Origin: Paenibacillus sp. NEAU-GSW1
GTDB lineage: Bacteria > Bacillota > Bacilli > Paenibacillales > Paenibacillaceae
DNA: 64,000 nucleotides
NCBI RefSeq assembly: GCF_009737085.1
Contig: NZ_WOVL01000004.1
Span: forward strand, 168,098-232,097
Direction: 5' to 3'
Under the pieces are notes generated by a model that saw nothing but the letters and a program-made list of their open reading frames with translations, had not been told where the DNA came from and made no database searches. This document shows, in pieces, positions 60,152 to 64,000 of the stretch (the first letter of the stretch is position 1; the number at the start of each line of letters is the position of its first letter). The position numbers were made by a program, and so were the translations under genes.

Positions 60152-60963
60152 ACGCCCACCCCCGTAAACCTGCGCATTGCCGCTCCGTACAACAGAAGCA
60201 TAACTGCAGCTGTGACGGCTACGGCTGCGGCCTGCAGCCCCACAGCTTGCGCAATTGTCAGGTGAATGCCCGCAAGCTCGTAGTCGCCTATATAGACGCG
60301 CGTTGGCAAGTAGGTGATATACTGAAACGGAAGGAACAACAACAGCTTCTGCAGCACTTCCGGAAAGAAGGTCAGCGGAACAAAGACGCCGGCGCTAACG
60401 TCCTTCAACAGCAGAAACACGCGGCGAACGCCTTCCGCTCTCACGAGCCAGAAGGCTGTCAGGCCTACGCAATAATTGATCATGAAATTCATCAGAAAGC
60501 TAAGCAGAATGGATAGAACAGCCCAGCCCGGAGCGGCCGGCTTCATATTGACGCCGAACACGAAAATAAACAGCGCCATCACTGGCAGCACCTCGATCCA
60601 GAGCGCCAGGGAGCGATGCCCGATCTTTTGCGAGAGAGCGAACAGCCAATGCGGCAGCGGCCGCAGTGCGAAGGTAACGAACTTCCCGCTGCGGACGAGC
60701 ATCTGCAAATTCCAATCGGCAAAGTCGAATGAGACGTAATGGATAAGCGTCGCAACGCCGTAATAAGCGAGCATTTGCGGGTAGGTTAGGCCGTTTATCG
60801 TATCTCGGCCCTCAAACATCGCATGCCAGATAAACACTTGCACCAGAAAAAGAACCGGGCCTACCAGCAAGGAAGCGGCCATATGCGAGCGGAAGGCCGC
60901 CCACTCCTTGTAGGTAGCGAAGCCGATGGCCCGTATGACAGCGGCCAGTCTTCTCACAGCCAT
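60148..60963 (-). CDS. ABC-2 family permease (ABC2_membrane_6)
   Basis: A 271-residue permease with six helices (MAASLLVGPVLFLVQVFIWHAMF; LAYYGVATLIHYVSFDFA; LWIEVLPVMALFIFVFGV; AVLSILLSFLMNFMINYCVGLTAFWLV). The family loop VRSGKFVTFALRPLPHWLFALSQKIG is plain. The start at 60963 lies inside the last codons of the upstream serine hydrolase gene; a GTG at 60957 is an alternative. Coupled on both sides, so all five genes from 63.3 to 58.3 kb look like one transcript. Confidence 0.88.
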   Translation of the reverse strand: MAVRRLAAVIRAIGFATYKEWAAFRSHMAASLLVGPVLFLVQVFIWHAMFEGRDTINGLTYPQMLAYYGVATLIHYVSFDFADWNLQMLVRSGKFVTFALRPLPHWLFALSQKIGHRSLALWIEVLPVMALFIFVFGVNMKPAAPGWAVLSILLSFLMNFMINYCVGLTAFWLVRAEGVRRVFLLLKDVSAGVFVPLTFFPEVLQKLLLFLPFQYITYLPTRVYIGDYELAGIHLTIAQAVGLQAAAVAVTAAVMLLLYGAAMRRFTGVGV

Positions 60964-62162
60964 CCCGAACCGATAATGTTCTGCGTCCCGGTAATCGATT
61001 CCGGGCACCACTCTACATTGGACGGCACGAAAAACGCAATGACCGCCTTATGCTTCGGATCGACCATCAGCTTGCAGCGGCCGGCTCCTTCATGGCCGTA
61101 TGTGCCTTCCGGCATCCATTCGCCCGGACCGGTAATGGAAGCGCCAAGTCCATAAGTGAACTCAGTAATTTTGCCTCCCCAGCAAAAGCCTTTAACACCG
61201 CTGCCCAGCGTATTGCTCGCCAGCTTCTCAATCGATTTCCGCGATACGATGCGAACGCCGTTATAATGCCCCCCGTTCAGCAGCATTTGTCCAAACAGGA
61301 ACAGATCATCGAGAGTAGAATAAAGCCCTCCTCCCGCTCTTGGAGGGGCATACTTGCGATTTTCGTGCTCGTCGAGCCGCTGCTTCTCGAATTCGTTAAT
61401 GACACAAACCTCGCTATGCAGCTCCGCAGGCACGTCGAAGAACGTGCGGTTCATGCCAAGCGGCTTTGCGATTTTGTCCAATATATACTGTTCATACGGC
61501 ATCCCGCTTGCACGTGCAATAATTTCGCCAAGGACAGCGTAGCCTGCCGACGAATAGATCCACTGCTCTCCCGGTGCCGCCAGCGGCTTGCCGGACAAAA
61601 CAGCCTTAAGCCATGCGCTGCAACGCTGTTTCTCCAATTCATCAGCATTCTTCACCGCATACGGCCCTTCCGTGTCGGGCTCGAACGCAAATACGATGTT
61701 CCACCAGCCCATCGGGTACGGCTCCAAATAATAGAACGGATCCGCCTGAATGCCTGACGTGTGGGTGAGCAAATGCCAAATTTGCACCTTTTCGTACATC
61801 GGATTTTTAAATTCCTCAATCCATTCCGAAACCGATTGTCGCAAAAACAGCTTGCCTTGCTCGATTAATTGAAAGACCGCGACCGCGGTAAACAGCTTCG
61901 TTACGGACGCGATTCTGCGAATGGAATCGGTGCGCAGCTCAGCTGATTCCGGGCTTTCGTAGTGCAGTGATCCAGACGCTCCTTTGGCGAATACAATACC
62001 ATCTTGCGAAAGCAAATACGATGCGCATTGGAGCTTGTTATCAAGGATCAGCTGTTGAAAATGCCGCTCCAGACGCCCGAGCGTTTCCGCATCGAAGCCG
62101 GCTTTCTGCAGCGCTGCGCGGTCTATTGCATCGGATACTCCCGATATTTCTGATACAGACAT
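60954..62162 (-). CDS. Serine hydrolase (beta-lactamase/PBP4*-like), paralogue 2
   Basis: A 402-residue class C beta-lactamase-fold hydrolase (esterase, peptidase or DD-peptidase type). Nucleophile motif S-x-x-K in IASVTKLFTAVAVFQLIEQG near residue 90, second motif YSSAG (near 205) in place of Y-x-N, and third motif GHEGAG (H-x-G) near 360. No signal peptide, so it appears cytoplasmic. The start at 62162 is set by GGAGGTAAG; a frame opening at 62183 is less likely. It lies 28 nt downstream of a paralogue of similar length. Confidence 0.87.
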   Translation of the reverse strand: MSVSEISGVSDAIDRAALQKAGFDAETLGRLERHFQQLILDNKLQCASYLLSQDGIVFAKGASGSLHYESPESAELRTDSIRRIASVTKLFTAVAVFQLIEQGKLFLRQSVSEWIEEFKNPMYEKVQIWHLLTHTSGIQADPFYYLEPYPMGWWNIVFAFEPDTEGPYAVKNADELEKQRCSAWLKAVLSGKPLAAPGEQWIYSSAGYAVLGEIIARASGMPYEQYILDKIAKPLGMNRTFFDVPAELHSEVCVINEFEKQRLDEHENRKYAPPRAGGGLYSTLDDLFLFGQMLLNGGHYNGVRIVSRKSIEKLASNTLGSGVKGFCWGGKITEFTYGLGASITGPGEWMPEGTYGHEGAGRCKLMVDPKHKAVIAFFVPSNVEWCPESITGTQNIIGSGWL

Positions 62163-62190
62163 GGGCTTACCTCCGCTATTCAAAGTGATT

Positions 62191-63345
62191 TTAAAGCAAA
62201 CCTGACCAAACGATCGCCCGCGGCGTTACAACCGACTCGTTCGTATATCCTTTTGGACTCGGCACAAAAAACGCGAATACGAGCTCCTCTGCCGGATCGA
62301 CGTACAAACCGCAATGCCCGTAGCCTTCGTGAGAAAAGGTTCCTTTACTGCAAATATCGAAATGCTCTAGCGACCAGCCGAGCCCGTACTTATAATCGTT
62401 GTAGCTGCTTCCCCAGCCGTTATATGCCACGCCGTTCAAATGATTCGTCGTTTGCAGCTCTACCGCGCGCCGGGAAATAATGCGATTGCCGTTGCCTGAC
62501 CCGCCATCCAGCATCATTTGACCCAATTTCCACAAGTCCTCTAAATTGGAATACAAGCCGTTGCCCGATTTGGGAGGCGCGCCGCTGTCTTCCTCCCGAG
62601 GATTGTAAATTTGTTCCCGCTCCCATTCGTTTGTGACGCACACGTTGTCTCTAAGCGGCTCAGGCACTTGAAAAAAGGTGTTGCTCATCCCGAGAGGCTG
62701 TAAAATTTCCTCGGCAATATATTGTTCATACGGCTTGCCCGTCACCTTCGCAATGATTTCTCCCAGCACCGCATAGCCGCTCGTGCAATAGATCCATTCT
62801 TTGTCCGGCATGTCCTGCAGCGGCCCGGATAAAATCGCCTTAATCCAGCCGATATCCTGGCCCTTCTTGTTCAATTCGCGAACCGCCCATTCGAACCATG
62901 GCAAACTGTACGGCTCCATAAAAAAACCAGGATCGCCGCGCAGGCCGGAAGTATGCGTCAATAGGTGAAACACAGTGATGGCGCGATGTTTGTCGGTATC
63001 GAATTCCGGTATAATGCTGCTTACCTGCTGAGTCAACATCAACAGTCCGCGATCAATCAATTGATGGATTGCCAAAGCTGTAAACGCTTTCGTTATGGAG
63101 TAAACTTTGCGAATCGAAGCGGGCTCCAGCTCCGCGCTGCCTTCGTCCGGACCAAGCATCCCGAGCGAGCGATGCGCAATTACTTTTCCTTTGCGTGAAA
63201 TGAGATAGCCCGCCGCTTGAATCGTACCTTTCTCAATTAAATCGGCGTAATGGTCGTCCAGCCGGCGCAGGCTGTCCGAATCGAATCCTACGGCCTCGGG
63301 ACTCGCATCTGTCCAGCCTTCATGATTCGGTATCGTAGTCCGCAT
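62191..63345 (-). CDS. Serine hydrolase (beta-lactamase/PBP4*-like), paralogue 1
   Basis: A 384-residue paralogue of the next gene. Nucleophile motif in VYSITKAFTALAIHQLIDRG near residue 87, second motif YCTSG, third motif SHEGYGHCG. Shared blocks are HLLTHTSGL, GYAVLGEIIAK, PYEQYI and PLGM-NTFF. No signal peptide. ATG at 63345 has GGGAGG at good distance; a TTG two codons upstream is possible. First gene of the five-gene unit; tandem duplication followed by divergence is likely. Confidence 0.87.
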   Translation of the reverse strand: MRTTIPNHEGWTDASPEAVGFDSDSLRRLDDHYADLIEKGTIQAAGYLISRKGKVIAHRSLGMLGPDEGSAELEPASIRKVYSITKAFTALAIHQLIDRGLLMLTQQVSSIIPEFDTDKHRAITVFHLLTHTSGLRGDPGFFMEPYSLPWFEWAVRELNKKGQDIGWIKAILSGPLQDMPDKEWIYCTSGYAVLGEIIAKVTGKPYEQYIAEEILQPLGMSNTFFQVPEPLRDNVCVTNEWEREQIYNPREEDSGAPPKSGNGLYSNLEDLWKLGQMMLDGGSGNGNRIISRRAVELQTTNHLNGVAYNGWGSSYNDYKYGLGWSLEHFDICSKGTFSHEGYGHCGLYVDPAEELVFAFFVPSPKGYTNESVVTPRAIVWSGLL

Positions 63346-63589
63346 GTCCAAACACCCTCCCTATTGATATATTAATTTCCAGTCTGTTTTCCATTTTAAG
63401 GTTGATTATGTAAGCTGTCTAATGTTTTTTTGCACAAATTTGCAAAAATAAAAAAAAGCGCGCCATAACGCCTTTCATGTTTCGCCGTCGCCATTGACGT
63501 CGCAGTCCCTGTCGCTTTCGCACGAATAGCTGTTATGGCTCTCCCCGCCGCCTTCAGACAATTAACGTACCCACTTTGCTTTATTGCGA

Positions 63590-63780
63590 AGCTATCTTCG
63601 CTAATTCGTACCTGCTCGCATCATCTCCACTGTCTAACGAAACGTTCTTCGCTATCCGAGCACCTTCGTTCGCTATTAGAGTAACTGGATTCGTTATCCG
63701 CGCGTACGCACACTCCCAACCGACCAGCAGCGAAATTCACTTCGTTATTTAGCGAGGCTGCTTCGCTAATCCGCAAGAGT
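63590..63780. repeat. Family C repeat, single diverged copy
   Basis: Half-sites GCGAAGCTATCTTCGCTAATTC, TAACGAAACGTTCTTCGCTA and TTAGCGAGGCTGCTTCGCTAATCCGC. Similar to the 31.9-32.8 and 55.0-55.3 kb regions. The 63346-63590 stretch upstream shows no gene. Confidence 0.72.
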
Positions 63781-63798
63781 ATGCATCTGCAGCCCAAA

Positions 63799-64000
63799 CA
63801 AGAGGCTGTCCCATAAGTCATGAAAATGACGATGGGATACCCCTTTTTTATCTGGGTTAAACAGTAAACTGCTCATTTAAATGTTCTTCCGATCGCCATT
63901 GCTCAGGGATTCCTTTGAATCAACGAGGTAAGGTTGGGATCCCTTCACAAAAACGAACGCTGACGCTTCTCCAGAATCATTTAAATGCTCCGTCTACCCT
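63799..64000. repeat. Hairpin plus conserved element, copy 2 (runs off the window)
   Basis: Hairpin AGAGGCTGTCCCAT with GTCAT/ATGAC and CCCAT/ATGGG pairing and a following T-tract (63799-63850). It is followed by blocks CGATCGCCATTGCTC, AAAACGAACGCT, CGCTTCTCCAGAATCATT and TGCTCC shared with 54273-54392. It may belong to a mobile element that continues beyond the window. Confidence 0.62.

Noticed and set aside
1..64000. rRNA or tRNA genes, prophage, toxin-antitoxin or restriction genes
   Set aside because: Looked for by motif and neighbourhood; nothing convincing was seen on either strand. A tRNA scan would be decisive and was not run.

Overview
The window reads as a stretch of chromosome from a spore-forming, moderately GC-rich Firmicute. 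It is most likely a member of the Paenibacillaceae (Paenibacillus or Cohnella type). The left end is the conserved Bacillus-type block glyA - ywlG - rpiB - ywlE - mntP - ywlC/sua5 - spoIIR - prmC - prfA, all on the minus strand. Other pointers are RNase J, the Des/DesK/DesR cold-response set, a CopC-CopD/YcnI copper pair, an S-layer-homology protein, strong Shine-Dalgarno sequences and frequent GTG/TTG starts. A glnS gene is present, which Bacillus subtilis lacks. The taxon is inferred from gene content; no rRNA or tRNA gene is visible.

Layout. 1-8.4 kb: translation, wobble-modification and sporulation block. 8.8-11.3 kb: copper proteins. 11.4-15.7 kb: ychF, a glycosyltransferase-methyltransferase fusion and a membrane protein. 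15.8-24 kb: small protein, PepSY/SLH surface protein, Rrf2-trxA, aldo-keto reductase, kinase-like protein, a TetR-controlled paired SMR transporter and RNase J. 25-30 kb: hisC, an acetyltransferase and metNPQ behind a possible attenuator, with a flavin monooxygenase divergent to it. 31.7-34.2 kb: repeats and small membrane or lipoproteins. 34.3-37.3 kb: des-desK-desR. 37.3-38.3 kb: repeats and two decayed gene ends. 38.3-42.2 kb: RDD protein, glnS and an NSS transporter. 42.3-52.3 kb: accessory region with three TPR glycosyltransferases, a highly repetitive Ser/Thr/Gly protein, a long palindromic repeat array, and two paralogous beta-rich proteins. 52.4-56.3 kb: glutathione peroxidase, CcdC, gene relics and an aldo-keto reductase. 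56.5-64 kb: GMC oxidoreductase, then a five-gene unit of two serine hydrolases plus an ABC-2 transporter, then repeats.

Two themes stand out. First, three families of palindromic intergenic repeats recur. Family A has a GTAAGGCC/GGCCTTAC core and a period near 113 bp. Family B has a TAACGG/CCGTTA core and a period of 125 bp. Family C is rich in TTCGCTA/TAGCGAA with a unit near 300 bp. Second, the best candidate for an undescribed system is the 42.3-52.3 kb region. There, three tandem GT2-TPR glycosyltransferases lie directly downstream of a 458-residue protein built from a 65-residue super-repeat. Two further Ser/Thr/Gly-rich small proteins, each ending in WWE plus one residue, lie beyond the repeat array. 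A glycosylated spore- or cell-surface polymer is a reasonable hypothesis but is not proven by the sequence.

Several regulatory sites can be read directly. These include a TTGACA/TAAAAT promoter with a perfect dyad upstream of the Rrf2 gene, a perfect TTGACA-17-TATAAT promoter with a dyad upstream of the TetR gene, dyads upstream of des, and an OhrR-like palindrome upstream of the peroxidase gene.
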